Below are positions 1 to 7,575 of a stretch of DNA of 64,000 nucleotides, piece by piece. Source of the stretch: Thermoanaerobacterium sp. RBIITD (GTDB taxonomy: Bacteria > Bacillota > Thermoanaerobacteria > Thermoanaerobacterales > Thermoanaerobacteraceae); the NCBI RefSeq assembly GCF_900205865.1, contig NZ_LT906662.1, positions 1,935,411-1,999,410 on the forward strand, written 5' to 3'. The position numbers were made by a program, and so were the translations under genes. Positions within the stretch are counted from its first letter, which is position 1. The number at the start of each line of letters is the position of its first letter. Below the pieces are notes generated by a model, which saw nothing but the letters and a program-made list of their open reading frames with translations, was not told the origin of the DNA and ran no database searches.

Positions 1-1
1 A

Positions 2-1066
2 GCTTTAAGCAATCAGGAAGCCGATTTATGGTTTGCTGAGAAATTAGTAAAGGCTGGGGCAAAGTGTAAAATTTCGCCTACAGTAAATCCCGGGTTTAAT
101 TTAGAGTATTTTAAAAATTTAACGGATATTTCTATCGAAGACGAAAAGATGATAAGGCGTACACGACAAGTTTATAAAGATATTGGAGCAACTTTAACAT
201 ATAATTGCACACCGTATTTAGAAAAGAACATACCAAGATTTGGGGAGATAACAGCATTTTCTGAATCTAGTGCAACACCTTTTATAAATTCAGTATATGG
301 AGCGAGAACGAATAGAGAATCAGCTCAAAGTGCTTTATGTGCTTCTATAACAGGTCGAACACCATTATATGGATTTTTAATTGATAATAATAGGAAAGGT
401 CAGGTTTTGGTTGATGTAAAAGCAAATATTAAGGATGAATTTGATTATCAACTTTTAGGATATTTATTACCCAAAAAGATAGGATTCAAAACACCAGTTT
501 TTGTTGGTTTACCTTCAATTATATCAAATGAATCTTTGATGAATTTAGGAGCTCAACTAAACACTGCTGGAAATATATCAATGTTTCATATTGTTGGAAT
601 TACACCAGAAGCAAAAACTTTAGATGATGCTTTTAAAGGTGATAAACCAAAGAAATTTGTAACAGTTACAGATGATGATTTAAGGTCAATACAAGATACT
701 ATTTCAGAAAGTGGAGGAAAAATTGATTTTGCTTTATTTGGATGTCCACATTTTACTATTAATCAAGTTGGACAAGTAGCTAGGCAAATAGCAGGAAAAA
801 AGCTAGCTGTTAAATTATGGATCATGACATCCTTCCTGACAAAGGAATTAGCCAAGAGAATGGGTTACCTCCAGATAATAAATGAAGCGGGAGGTGATAT
901 TGTGGATGATACTTGCATGGATCAGCCATGTTGGAATTTTTTGTATGGGAAGAGAGGTGTTACAGATTCTCCAAAATGTGCTTATTATACCAAAAGAAGG
1001 AATATCACATTTGTTATAAGAAGATTACCAGAATGTGTTGATGCTGCTTTAAAGGGGGAGATATGA
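2..1066 (+). CDS. Aconitase X catalytic (large) subunit, 5'-partial
   Basis: The reading frame is open from base 2 of the window, so the start lies upstream; 354 residues are visible of a family usually near 400. It matches the AcnX/DUF521 large subunit: an RRTRQ..DIGA..TYNCTPYL segment, then AFSESSATPFINSV.GARTNRE, FGCPHFT and DTCMDQPCW. The cysteines in NCTPY, GCPHF and DTCMDQPC are candidate Fe-S or active-site residues. Known AcnX proteins are dehydratases acting on cis-3-hydroxy-L-proline or on mevalonate 5-phosphate; which substrate applies here cannot be read from the sequence. The stop overlaps the start of the small subunit (ATGA), so the two are translationally coupled. The downstream importer and catabolic genes favour a degradative role over isoprenoid synthesis. 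Confidence 0.88.
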   Translation, partial: ALSNQEADLWFAEKLVKAGAKCKISPTVNPGFNLEYFKNLTDISIEDEKMIRRTRQVYKDIGATLTYNCTPYLEKNIPRFGEITAFSESSATPFINSVYGARTNRESAQSALCASITGRTPLYGFLIDNNRKGQVLVDVKANIKDEFDYQLLGYLLPKKIGFKTPVFVGLPSIISNESLMNLGAQLNTAGNISMFHIVGITPEAKTLDDAFKGDKPKKFVTVTDDDLRSIQDTISESGGKIDFALFGCPHFTINQVGQVARQIAGKKLAVKLWIMTSFLTKELAKRMGYLQIINEAGGDIVDDTCMDQPCWNFLYGKRGVTDSPKCAYYTKRRNITFVIRRLPECVDAALKGEI

Positions 1067-1488
1067 TGAATATAAAAACATTAAAATTTAAATGCCATAA
1101 AATTTCAGAAGGGAAAGCAAAAGGTGAAGTTATTATATCAAAAGATGATTTTTGCTTCTATTTGGTAGAACCAAAAACAGGTATTGTTATTGAAAAAAAT
1201 CATGATCTTGAAGGTAAGTGTATATCGGGGAAAATACTTGTTTTTCCAAGTGGCAAAGCTAGTTCTGTTGTTCAGGCTGATGGAATGTACCAATTGAGCT
1301 TAAATGGAACAGCACCAAAGGCACTCATTATAAAATATCCAGATCCCGTTTTAGTTGCTAGTTCAATTATTATGGAGATGCCAATGGTTGACAAAGTAGA
1401 TAAAGAATTTTATGAAACTTTGCAAAATGGAGATATTATTGAAGTTGATGCTTACAACGAAATAATATCTTTAACAAAACAAAACTAA
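1063..1488 (+). CDS. Aconitase X swivel (small) subunit, DUF126
   Basis: This 141-residue protein matches the AcnX small subunit/DUF126 swivel domain. It has GKCISGKILVFPSGKASSVV near residues 50-70, a form of the family's glycine-rich G-x-v-l-v-p-x-x-x-G-S-x-s loop, then an A-L-I-I...D-P-V-L-V-A stretch and a C-terminal D-G-D-I-I-E-V-D turn. It forms the second half of the heterodimeric dehydratase with the upstream gene, which it overlaps by four bases (ATGA). The GGGGGAG ribosome site lies inside the upstream gene. The stop is followed within 15 bases by IS110-type element copy A, so transcription into the importer genes must cross an insertion or restart. Confidence 0.87.
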   Translation: MMNIKTLKFKCHKISEGKAKGEVIISKDDFCFYLVEPKTGIVIEKNHDLEGKCISGKILVFPSGKASSVVQADGMYQLSLNGTAPKALIIKYPDPVLVASSIIMEMPMVDKVDKEFYETLQNGDIIEVDAYNEIISLTKQN

Positions 1489-1651
1489 TAAGAGTTATTT
1501 TTAAAGACCAGCTAGTAAAAGTCAATAGGTTTTAGAGAAAAATTTAAACTTTTTACATTGCAAAAAGGGCATAACAAACAAACTCAATTAAGAGCCGAAC
1601 TTTGAAAACTTAATAGAGCTTAATCGTTATTTCCAGGCATAATGCAAAACT

Positions 1652-2849
1652 TTAAGCAGCTTTATGAATGTTCTGATATTGTAATTTGTGTTCATCAGGC
1701 GTCTTTATTACAAAAGGCTTATTGTCTCTTAGAACAGCAAATACAATGTCTGAAATCTTGTGCATAATTGCTCCAAGAGCCACCTTTTTAGGTTTAGATT
1801 CTTTCTTTTTCTGATAATAATCATATTTTGGACATTTTATTGTCAGTACCTTTAAAATGCACAGATTCATTGAGAAGGATCTACACCAAAATATGCAAAA
1901 AGCTGCTTGGGTTTGCTAAATGCTGAAAAATCGCCTATTTCACACATAAGAGTAACCGCTGAAAGAAAGCCTACACCAGGTATAGAATCAAGATAATAAA
2001 TTTGCTGCACAAATTTCTCAGACTTATTTTTATCCACAAATGCTTTGATTTCAGATAATATCAGGTTAATCTTTTTATCAAATTCTTCAATAAGATAGAC
2101 ATTGATTTTAAGTACATCATATACAGAAGATAAATTATACCTGAAATTTAAGGCATTTTTAGCAGCTTTAAATAGTTTATCATACTTAGCTTTAGCGTAG
2201 TTTAAGCCTTTTCTTGATGATAATGAGATAAGCTTAATAATTTCATCAGGTTGGGCATTTATAACATCTTCTGGCGTTGGGAATCTCTTTAACACAGCAA
2301 CAGCCGTAACACCAGTAATATCAGAAAAAACCTTGCAAAAGCCAGGAAAAACAATATGCAATTGAGCTTTAAGCTTATTCACATAAGAACTACGATTATC
2401 GACAAGGCTATAGTACTCTCGCATAAACATCTAAGATATAAAATTAACTCAGCGGGCATAACAGAAACTTTGGTGTCAGGCGAATAACCAATAGCAGCAA
2501 TACGTTTTGCATCAAATCTATCATTTTTTACTTTTCTTATGCCAATATTTTTGTTAGAATTAGTAATAAGAGGATTAATAACAAAAACCTCAAATCCTAA
2601 TTCTTTTAGGTGGCAGAAGAGTGGGAAATGGTAGATTCCCGTAGACTCCAGAAATATCTTAGATTTCATGGAGAATTGCTCTTCTGCCTTTTTAATTGTC
2701 AGAACAGCATTCTTCATGGAATCAGAATTATCGTGTTCAACTTTAAATGGCTTTTTAAACTCCTTTCCATCAGGCGTCAAGATGCAAAACCAGCTAAAAT
2801 CAGCTGCAACATCAATACCAACACTAATATAATTAGGCAAAAAATTCAT
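1652..2849 (-). pseudogene. IS110-family transposase (RuvC-like DEDD + Tnp domain), broken
   Basis: Three minus-strand frames together make an IS110 transposase. 2849-2379 carries the RuvC-like part: GIDVAADFSWFCIL (first Asp), LESTGIYH (Glu) and KNDRFDAKRIA (Asp). 2430-1867 continues with REYYSLVDNRSSY to the IPGVGF..A.....IGDF..F and FAYFGVDPSQ motifs. 1870-1652 gives the tail KKVALGAIMHKISDIVFAVLRDNKPF. A one-base frameshift near 2425 separates the first two parts. A second shift after DPSQ leads to HFKGTDNKMSK in another frame, which runs straight into YDYYQKKK. Intact members carry about 60 residues there, including the catalytic serine region, so an internal deletion is inferred. No slippery heptamer is visible at the first break. 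The AAAGGAG ribosome site before ATG 2849 is intact. The protein is very probably inactive. Confidence 0.85.
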
Positions 2850-2916
2850 TAAGCAACAACTCCTTTAAGTAAAAGTGAATAAGAGTATCCATTCTATTTA
2901 GTGAGTAAACAACCCA

Positions 2917-3314
2917 GCATGTGACGTAGGTATCCCGGAAAGCCGGTCCCAACCAGCCGAAACATTAATCCTCACTAAATGGAATAAAACTAGCTCAGCC
3001 ACAGGTATAGACCATCCAGATGGTTTCCCAGGAGGTGATACATCTATCCTCTATTCAGAGAAGATTGTACACAAAGTTAAAGCTTAAGTCTATACCGGCT
3101 TAAAGGATATCCCAAATTATTTATTTAAAAACAACTTAAATGACTTTTAAGATGTGACATATAAAGTAATTTAAGGGAAGATATGCATAATATGGGAGTT
3201 AAGTATTAGAATAAATCCGAACATAGAAAAGCTATATTAAATTATTGTTCGATGTATTAACTCCCGATTTGATGTAAATCATGTAACTTTGTTACAAATA
3301 TATTATACTAGGAG
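2917..3314. repeat. 398-bp direct repeat, copy 1 (pair with 4288-4685)
   Basis: Aligned without gaps to 4288-4685 at a constant offset of 1371. I count 7 differences: 2927, 2928, 2946, 3191, 3196, 3201 and 3208. The remaining runs, including 2947-3190 and 3209-3314, are identical. It ends in a shared ACTAGGAG that serves as the ribosome site of the gene that follows. Confidence 0.95.
3282..3296. promoter_or_regulatory. 15-bp palindrome TGTAACTTTGTTACA before the permease gene
   Basis: Perfect 6-bp arms around TTT, followed by a TATACT-like hexamer (3304-3309) and the GGAGG ribosome site (3311-3315). The same block recurs at 4653-4667 before the ABC ATPase. It could be an operator, a short hairpin, or part of the mobile element end. 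It resembles the GlnR/TnrA site TGTNA-N7-TNACA but has only 5 bases between the half-sites. Confidence 0.35.
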
Positions 3315-3324
3315 GTATAAGGGA

Positions 3325-4152
3325 ATGTATAGTGATGATATAAAAGCCGAACCAATTACATTTATGATGAAATTAGGCAAAGCTTTTAATCCTAAAGCTG
3401 CATTAAAACAACGAAATTATTTTATAATAGGATGTAGCAGTTTCGTTATATTCTTTATATTATGGTCTATTTTATCGTATAGTGGTTTAGTTCCCAAAAT
3501 CTTTTTGCCGACTCCTACGGAAACAATTCAAGCTGCTATAAGACTTTTCACAGAATTTAATTTCATACATGATATAGGAATTACAATTTTTCGTGTATTG
3601 ATGGGTTTTTTAATATCGGCTTTAATAGCAATTCCATTAGGGATATTAATTGGTACTTACAAACCTATAGAGGCATTTTTAGAGCCATTAATGTCATTTG
3701 TACGTTACTTACCGGCATCAGCATTTATCCCTTTATTTATATTGTGGATTGGTGTTAATGAAGTACAAAAGATAGCAATAATTTTTATTGGGAGCTTTCC
3801 ACAATTAGTTTTAATGATTTCAACTACTATTAGAAATGTAAGAGAGGATTTATTAGATGTGGCATATACACTTGGGACTTCGCAATCTTCTGTGCTATGG
3901 AGGATAATATTACCTTCCAGTTTACCTGCAATTATTGATTCACTGAGATTAATATTAGGATGGGCATGGACATATATAATCGTTGCGGAATTAGTTGGTG
4001 CTTCTTCTGGTATAGGTTATGTTATTATTAATGCTCAGAGGATGCTTCGTACATCAGAAATTTTTGTTGGAATTGTAGTAATTGGGTTAATTGGACTTTT
4101 ATTTGATTATTTTTTTAAATATCTTTACAATAGGCTATTTCCATGGATCTAA
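3325..4152 (+). CDS. ABC transporter permease, SsuC/TauC/ThiX type
   Basis: ATG 3325 is chosen over the in-frame TTG 3289 because GGAGG stands 9 bases before it. The 275-residue protein has about six membrane segments and the binding-protein-dependent permease EAA loop, read as VAYTLGTSQSSVLWRIILPS followed by L-P-A-I-I-D-S-L-R. This is the coupling helix region that contacts the ATPase. The family imports sulfonates, nitrate, pyrimidine precursors or aromatic acids, and partners here would be the ATPase at 4696 and the lipoprotein at 6545. The gene sits alone between IS110 copies A and B, so its transcription depends on read-through or on a start inside the element. The substrate is unknown; the downstream urocanase genes suggest an imidazole or related acid. 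Confidence 0.87.
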   Translation: MYSDDIKAEPITFMMKLGKAFNPKAALKQRNYFIIGCSSFVIFFILWSILSYSGLVPKIFLPTPTETIQAAIRLFTEFNFIHDIGITIFRVLMGFLISALIAIPLGILIGTYKPIEAFLEPLMSFVRYLPASAFIPLFILWIGVNEVQKIAIIFIGSFPQLVLMISTTIRNVREDLLDVAYTLGTSQSSVLWRIILPSSLPAIIDSLRLILGWAWTYIIVAELVGASSGIGYVIINAQRMLRTSEIFVGIVVIGLIGLLFDYFFKYLYNRLFPWI

Positions 4153-4161
4153 TGTTAGATA

Positions 4162-4685
4162 TAAAGACCAGCTAGTAAAAGTCAATAGGTTTTAGAGAAA
4201 AATTTAAACTTCTTACTTTGCAAAAAAGGGCATAACAAACAAACTCAATTAAGAGCCGAACTTACTACGAAAATGGGATAATTCCTTGCATGTGACGCGG
4301 GTATCCCGGAAAGCCGCTCCCAACCAGCCGAAACATTAATCCTCACTAAATGGAATAAAACTAGCTCAGCCACAGGTATAGACCATCCAGATGGTTTCCC
4401 AGGAGGTGATACATCTATCCTCTATTCAGAGAAGATTGTACACAAAGTTAAAGCTTAAGTCTATACCGGCTTAAAGGATATCCCAAATTATTTATTTAAA
4501 AACAACTTAAATGACTTTTAAGATGTGACATATAAAGTAATTTAAGGGAAGATATGCATAACATGGAAGTTGAGTATTGGAATAAATCCGAACATAGAAA
4601 AGCTATATTAAATTATTGTTCGATGTATTAACTCCCGATTTGATGTAAATCATGTAACTTTGTTACAAATATATTATACTAGGAG
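4162..4685 (-). mobile_element. IS110-type element, copy B: internal deletion derivative lacking transposase
   Basis: It consists of the left segment (4162-4263, matching 1502-1602 with two substitutions and one inserted A), 24 unrelated bases (4264-4287), and the right segment (4288-4685). The whole transposase gene and the first 67 bases upstream of it are missing compared with copy A. What remains is only the non-coding ends, like a MITE-type derivative, which could move only if an IS110 transposase acts in trans. It stands between the permease and ATPase genes of one importer and ends in the ATPase ribosome site. A duplication of element plus permease followed by deletion is an alternative history. 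Confidence 0.72.
4288..4685. repeat. 398-bp direct repeat, copy 2 (pair with 2917-3314)
   Basis: Ungapped partner of 2917-3314 with 7 substitutions. In this copy the outer helix GGGAGTTAA/TTAACTCCC is weakened: G to A at 4567 makes an A-C mismatch and A to G at 4572 a wobble pair. The 9-bp GGTATAGAC/GTCTATACC helix is unchanged. Confidence 0.95.
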
Positions 4686-4695
4686 ATGAATATTA

Positions 4696-5484
4696 ATGGA
4701 CAATAACAGCGGATATTTGGAAGTTTATAATATTAAAAAGACATTTAATACACATATGAAATCCTTAGAAGCATTAGAACAAATAAATTTTACAGTAAAA
4801 GAAAAAGAAATTATTTCAATTCTTGGCCCATCAGGATGTGGAAAATCTACATTATTAAGAATTATTGGAGGCCTTATTGAGCCTTCCACAGGTTATATCA
4901 AATTAGACGGTAAAAAAATAAAAGGACCAGGAATTGACAGAGGTATGGTTTTCCAATCATATACATTATTTCCATGGTTGACTGTTGAAAAAAATATAGA
5001 GTATGGACTTAGAGAAAGAGGTATAAATCCTAATGAACGAAAAAAAATAGCACATGAATTTATCAATGCTGTAGGATTAAAAGGGTTCGAAAATGTTTTT
5101 CCCAAATCTCTTTCTGGAGGGATGAAGCAAAGGGTAGCTATTGCGAGAGCTTTAGCTAACGATCCAAAAATAATTCTTCTGGATGAACCCTTTGGCGCAC
5201 TAGATATGCAAACTCGTAGCTTAATGCAGGAATTATTATTAAATCTCTGGCAAAAATCACAAAAAACGATAATTTTAGTTACACATGATGTAGATGAAGC
5301 AATTTTTATGGCAGACAGGGTATTTGTTATGACTTCTCGTCCTGGTCAAATAAAAGAAGTTATTGATATAAATTTAGATAGACCAAGAAATTATCAGGTA
5401 AAAACATCAACAAGCTTTTTAAAATATAAAAAAATTGCAGTAGATCTAATAAGAGAAGAAAGTATAAGGAGCATGAAATATTAA
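4696..5484 (+). CDS. ABC transporter ATP-binding protein, SsuB/TauB type
   Basis: The 262-residue ATPase has Walker A GPSGCGKST at residues 44-52, a Q-loop in VFQSYTLFPWLTV, the signature LSGGMKQRVAIARAL near 138, Walker B ILLDEPFGALD near 160, and the H-loop histidine in LVTHDVDEA. Length and motifs are normal for importers of the nitrate/sulfonate/NMT1 class. It would energise import through the permease at 3325 with the lipoprotein at 6545. Its ribosome site (AGGAG, 4681-4685) is the last sequence shared with copy A of the IS110 element, so the insertion directly abuts or supplies the translation signal. D-2-hydroxyacid dehydrogenase follows 30 bases on. Confidence 0.92.
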   Translation: MDNNSGYLEVYNIKKTFNTHMKSLEALEQINFTVKEKEIISILGPSGCGKSTLLRIIGGLIEPSTGYIKLDGKKIKGPGIDRGMVFQSYTLFPWLTVEKNIEYGLRERGINPNERKKIAHEFINAVGLKGFENVFPKSLSGGMKQRVAIARALANDPKIILLDEPFGALDMQTRSLMQELLLNLWQKSQKTIILVTHDVDEAIFMADRVFVMTSRPGQIKEVIDINLDRPRNYQVKTSTSFLKYKKIAVDLIREESIRSMKY

Positions 5485-5514
5485 AATTAATAATATAAAC
5501 TTGGAGTTGATAAT

Positions 5515-6483
5515 GTGAAGCCATTAATATGGATAATTGATGAAGAATGGTCTAATTACGATATCGAAGAGAATTTATTAAGGCAAAACTTTCCCGACTG
5601 TATGATTAAACACTCAAAAAACAATTATCATAAAGATTTAAATGAATTTGGACAATATGCAGATGCCATTTTGTGTCAGATATATGTAAATATAACAAAT
5701 GAAACAATAGAAGCTTTAAAAAACTGTAAAGTTATCTCAATATATGGAGGAGGATATGATAGAGTTGACATAAATGCCGCAAAATCTAAAGATATAAAAG
5801 TTACTTTTGTTCCCGGTTATTGTGTTGAGGATGTCTCGGATTACGTGATTGCGTGTATTTATTACTTTAACAAACAATTGAATAATACGGCATTCAATAG
5901 TTTGGAGAAAGGACAATGGGGTGCTCAAGCAATAACTCATTTAAATAGACGGATAAAAAATTCTACCCTTTTTATAATTGGATTTGGAAGAATTGGACGA
6001 TTAGTAGCGAAAAAAGCTAATTCCTTAGACTTAAATGTTATAGTTTATGATCCATATGTTAGTAATAATATAATAAAGGAATATAATGTAAAAAGGGTCG
6101 ATTTAGAAGTAGGACTTAAGAATGCAGATTATATTAGCATTAATACAAGATATTATGAGGAAACAAAAGCTTTAATTTCAATGAAAGAATTTAAGTTGAT
6201 GAAAAATACAGCTATTATAATAAACACTTCGAGAGGAGGTGTCATCGTACAAGATGATTTAATTCAAGCGGTTGAAAATGGGACAATTGCTGGTGCAGCA
6301 TTAGACGTTGTAGAAAACGAGCCACCTAAAATTGGAGAGGGGATATTTAAATGTAAAAATATTCTTGTAACGCCTCATATATCGTATTTATCTAAGGAAT
6401 CTATTGAAGAATTAAAAATAAGAGCTGTCAATAATGTTGTTAAAGCTTTAAAAGGCGAACAAATTGAAGATTTAGTAAAATAG
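5515..6483 (+). CDS. D-2-hydroxyacid dehydrogenase (NAD-binding)
   Basis: This 322-residue protein starts at GTG 5515 behind TTGGAG. It has the NAD fold motif GFGRIG at residues 156-161, the NTSRGGVIV loop with the catalytic arginine, E in ALDVVENEPP, and the active-site histidine in TPHISYLS. This is the full triad of the D-isomer-specific 2-hydroxyacid dehydrogenases (phosphoglycerate/lactate/CtBP-like). Such enzymes interconvert 2-oxo and D-2-hydroxy acids. It sits inside the importer operon between the ATPase and the binding protein, so its substrate is probably made from or imported with the transported compound; imidazole-lactate/pyruvate is one possibility. That link is inference from position only. 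Confidence 0.86.
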   Translation: MKPLIWIIDEEWSNYDIEENLLRQNFPDCMIKHSKNNYHKDLNEFGQYADAILCQIYVNITNETIEALKNCKVISIYGGGYDRVDINAAKSKDIKVTFVPGYCVEDVSDYVIACIYYFNKQLNNTAFNSLEKGQWGAQAITHLNRRIKNSTLFIIGFGRIGRLVAKKANSLDLNVIVYDPYVSNNIIKEYNVKRVDLEVGLKNADYISINTRYYEETKALISMKEFKLMKNTAIIINTSRGGVIVQDDLIQAVENGTIAGAALDVVENEPPKIGEGIFKCKNILVTPHISYLSKESIEELKIRAVNNVVKALKGEQIEDLVK

Positions 6484-6544
6484 TTCAAAAGATTAAAATC
6501 TATTGCTAATAAAAATTATTTATTTAAGAAAGGGTGAATAAAAA

Positions 6545-7558
6545 ATGAAAAAAAGTATAATAGTGATATCTATTCTTCTAATAATATCCCTCCTTTTAAC
6601 TTCATGTAATAGCAGTAAAAGTACGGCTTCAAATCAAGGAGATAAAAATAAAGATATAGTTGTAAAAATAGGTGTTTCTTCATGGGTAGGTTTCGCACCA
6701 CTTTATGTTGCTAGTGAAAAAGGTATTTTCAAAAAAGATGGTGTTAATGTCAAATTGGAAACTATACAAAGTGCTACGGACAGAAGAACTGCTATGGCTG
6801 CAAATAAAATTCAAGGGTTTGTTACTACCGTTGATACACATGTTATGACGGCCGCTGCAGGAATTCCAGTAGAACAAGTATTAGCTTTGGATACTTCTTT
6901 CGGAGGAGATGGTGTAGTTGCAAAAAAAAGTATTAAAACATTTGCCGATTTAAAAGGCAAATCTGTTGCTATAGATATGAGTGGAGGTGCCAGTTATTTC
7001 TGGTTTTTATACTTATTAGATAAAAACGGAATGAAGTTAAAAGATGTTAAAGCAATTAATATGAGTGCTGGTGATGCAGGATCGGCATTCGTTTCTGGGA
7101 AAGTAGACGCGGCAGTCACATGGCAACCATGGCTTACAAAAGCAGAACAAACAGATTTTGGTCATGTATTGATATCAAGTAAGGAGACTCCTGGTCTCAT
7201 CGTTGATTCACTTGGTTTTCGTAAAGATTTTATTAAAAATCACCCAGACCTGGTACAAAATATTGTTAATGGTTGGTTTGATGCATTAGATTTTATTAAA
7301 AATCATCCAAAAGAAGGTAATCAGATAATGGCTAAAGCTATGAATCAATCTGTTAAGGATTTCGAGAATACATTACCGGACGTAGAATTTTATGATAAAA
7401 AGAAAAATGAAGAATATTTTGGTACGAAAGAAAATCCTGGATTAATACGTAAAGTTACATCAAAAGCAATAGATTTCTGGTATAAAGAAAAACTAATAAA
7501 CAATAGACCAGAAACTGAAGCATTAATTAATGACAGTTTTGTTAACAGTAAAAAGTAA
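6545..7558 (+). CDS. ABC transporter substrate-binding lipoprotein, SsuA/NMT1 type
   Basis: The 337-residue protein begins with a lipoprotein signal (MKKSIIVISILLIISLLL then TSC, lipidated Cys21) behind an AAAGGGTG ribosome site. The mature part has the NrtA/SsuA/ThiY pattern: VKIGVSSWVGFAPLYVASEK, FKKDGVNVKLE, then a WQPWLTKA stretch in the second lobe. It would sit on the outer membrane face and deliver ligand to the permease/ATPase pair upstream. Placement immediately before hutU suggests the imported molecule feeds the urocanase pathway, for instance urocanate or a related imidazole acid. The family also binds sulfonates, nitrate and pyrimidine precursors, so this remains inference. Confidence 0.88.
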   Translation: MKKSIIVISILLIISLLLTSCNSSKSTASNQGDKNKDIVVKIGVSSWVGFAPLYVASEKGIFKKDGVNVKLETIQSATDRRTAMAANKIQGFVTTVDTHVMTAAAGIPVEQVLALDTSFGGDGVVAKKSIKTFADLKGKSVAIDMSGGASYFWFLYLLDKNGMKLKDVKAINMSAGDAGSAFVSGKVDAAVTWQPWLTKAEQTDFGHVLISSKETPGLIVDSLGFRKDFIKNHPDLVQNIVNGWFDALDFIKNHPKEGNQIMAKAMNQSVKDFENTLPDVEFYDKKKNEEYFGTKENPGLIRKVTSKAIDFWYKEKLINNRPETEALINDSFVNSKK

Positions 7559-7575
7559 AAAAGGAGAGGATAAAA

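Larger units (their letters stand above)
1502..3314 (-). mobile_element. IS110-type insertion element, copy A (decayed)
   Basis: Limits are set by comparison with copy B at 4162-4685: both share a left segment (1502-1602 versus 4162-4263) and a right segment (2917-3314 versus 4288-4685), and the sequence outside differs. Between the shared ends lies a frameshifted IS110-family transposase on the minus strand. The ends show no long terminal inverted repeat, as is usual for IS110. Both junction regions contain CTAG (AGCTAG near 1510, ACTAGG near 3308), so the true exchange point could lie a few bases inside these limits. The element separates the aconitase-X genes from the ABC permease. Because the right limit runs into the permease ribosome site, part of the shared sequence could be duplicated host DNA. 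Confidence 0.72.
2850..3314 (-). ncRNA. Structured non-coding end of the IS110 element; candidate bridge RNA region
   Basis: This 465-base stretch lies directly upstream of the transposase start, where IS110-group elements encode the bridge RNA in their left end. No ORF fills it. It is noticeably richer in G+C and in helices than ordinary intergenic DNA here. GGTATAGAC (3004-3012) pairs perfectly with GTCTATACC (3088-3096), enclosing small hairpins such as CTCT-ATTC-AGAG. A second unit pairs GGGAGTTAA (3194-3202) with TTAACTCCC (3257-3265), enclosing CGAACA (3218-3223) with TGTTCG (3246-3251). Copy B preserves the same region with 7 substitutions in 398 bases. Direction, ends and guide loops of any transcript are not determined. 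The bridge RNA call is inference from position and fold. Confidence 0.4.

Noticed and set aside
2415-2435. Programmed frameshift in the IS110 transposase
   Set aside because: IS110 transposases are normally single-frame, no slippery heptamer or stimulatory hairpin is evident, and further downstream damage shows decay.
2610-2852. 80-aa ORF on + inside the IS110 element
   Set aside because: Antisense shadow of the transposase N-terminus, which contains the RuvC motifs.
3282-3296. GlnR/TnrA operator
   Set aside because: The palindrome has 5 bases between TGTAA and TTACA; the known site needs 7, so only the general palindrome is reported.
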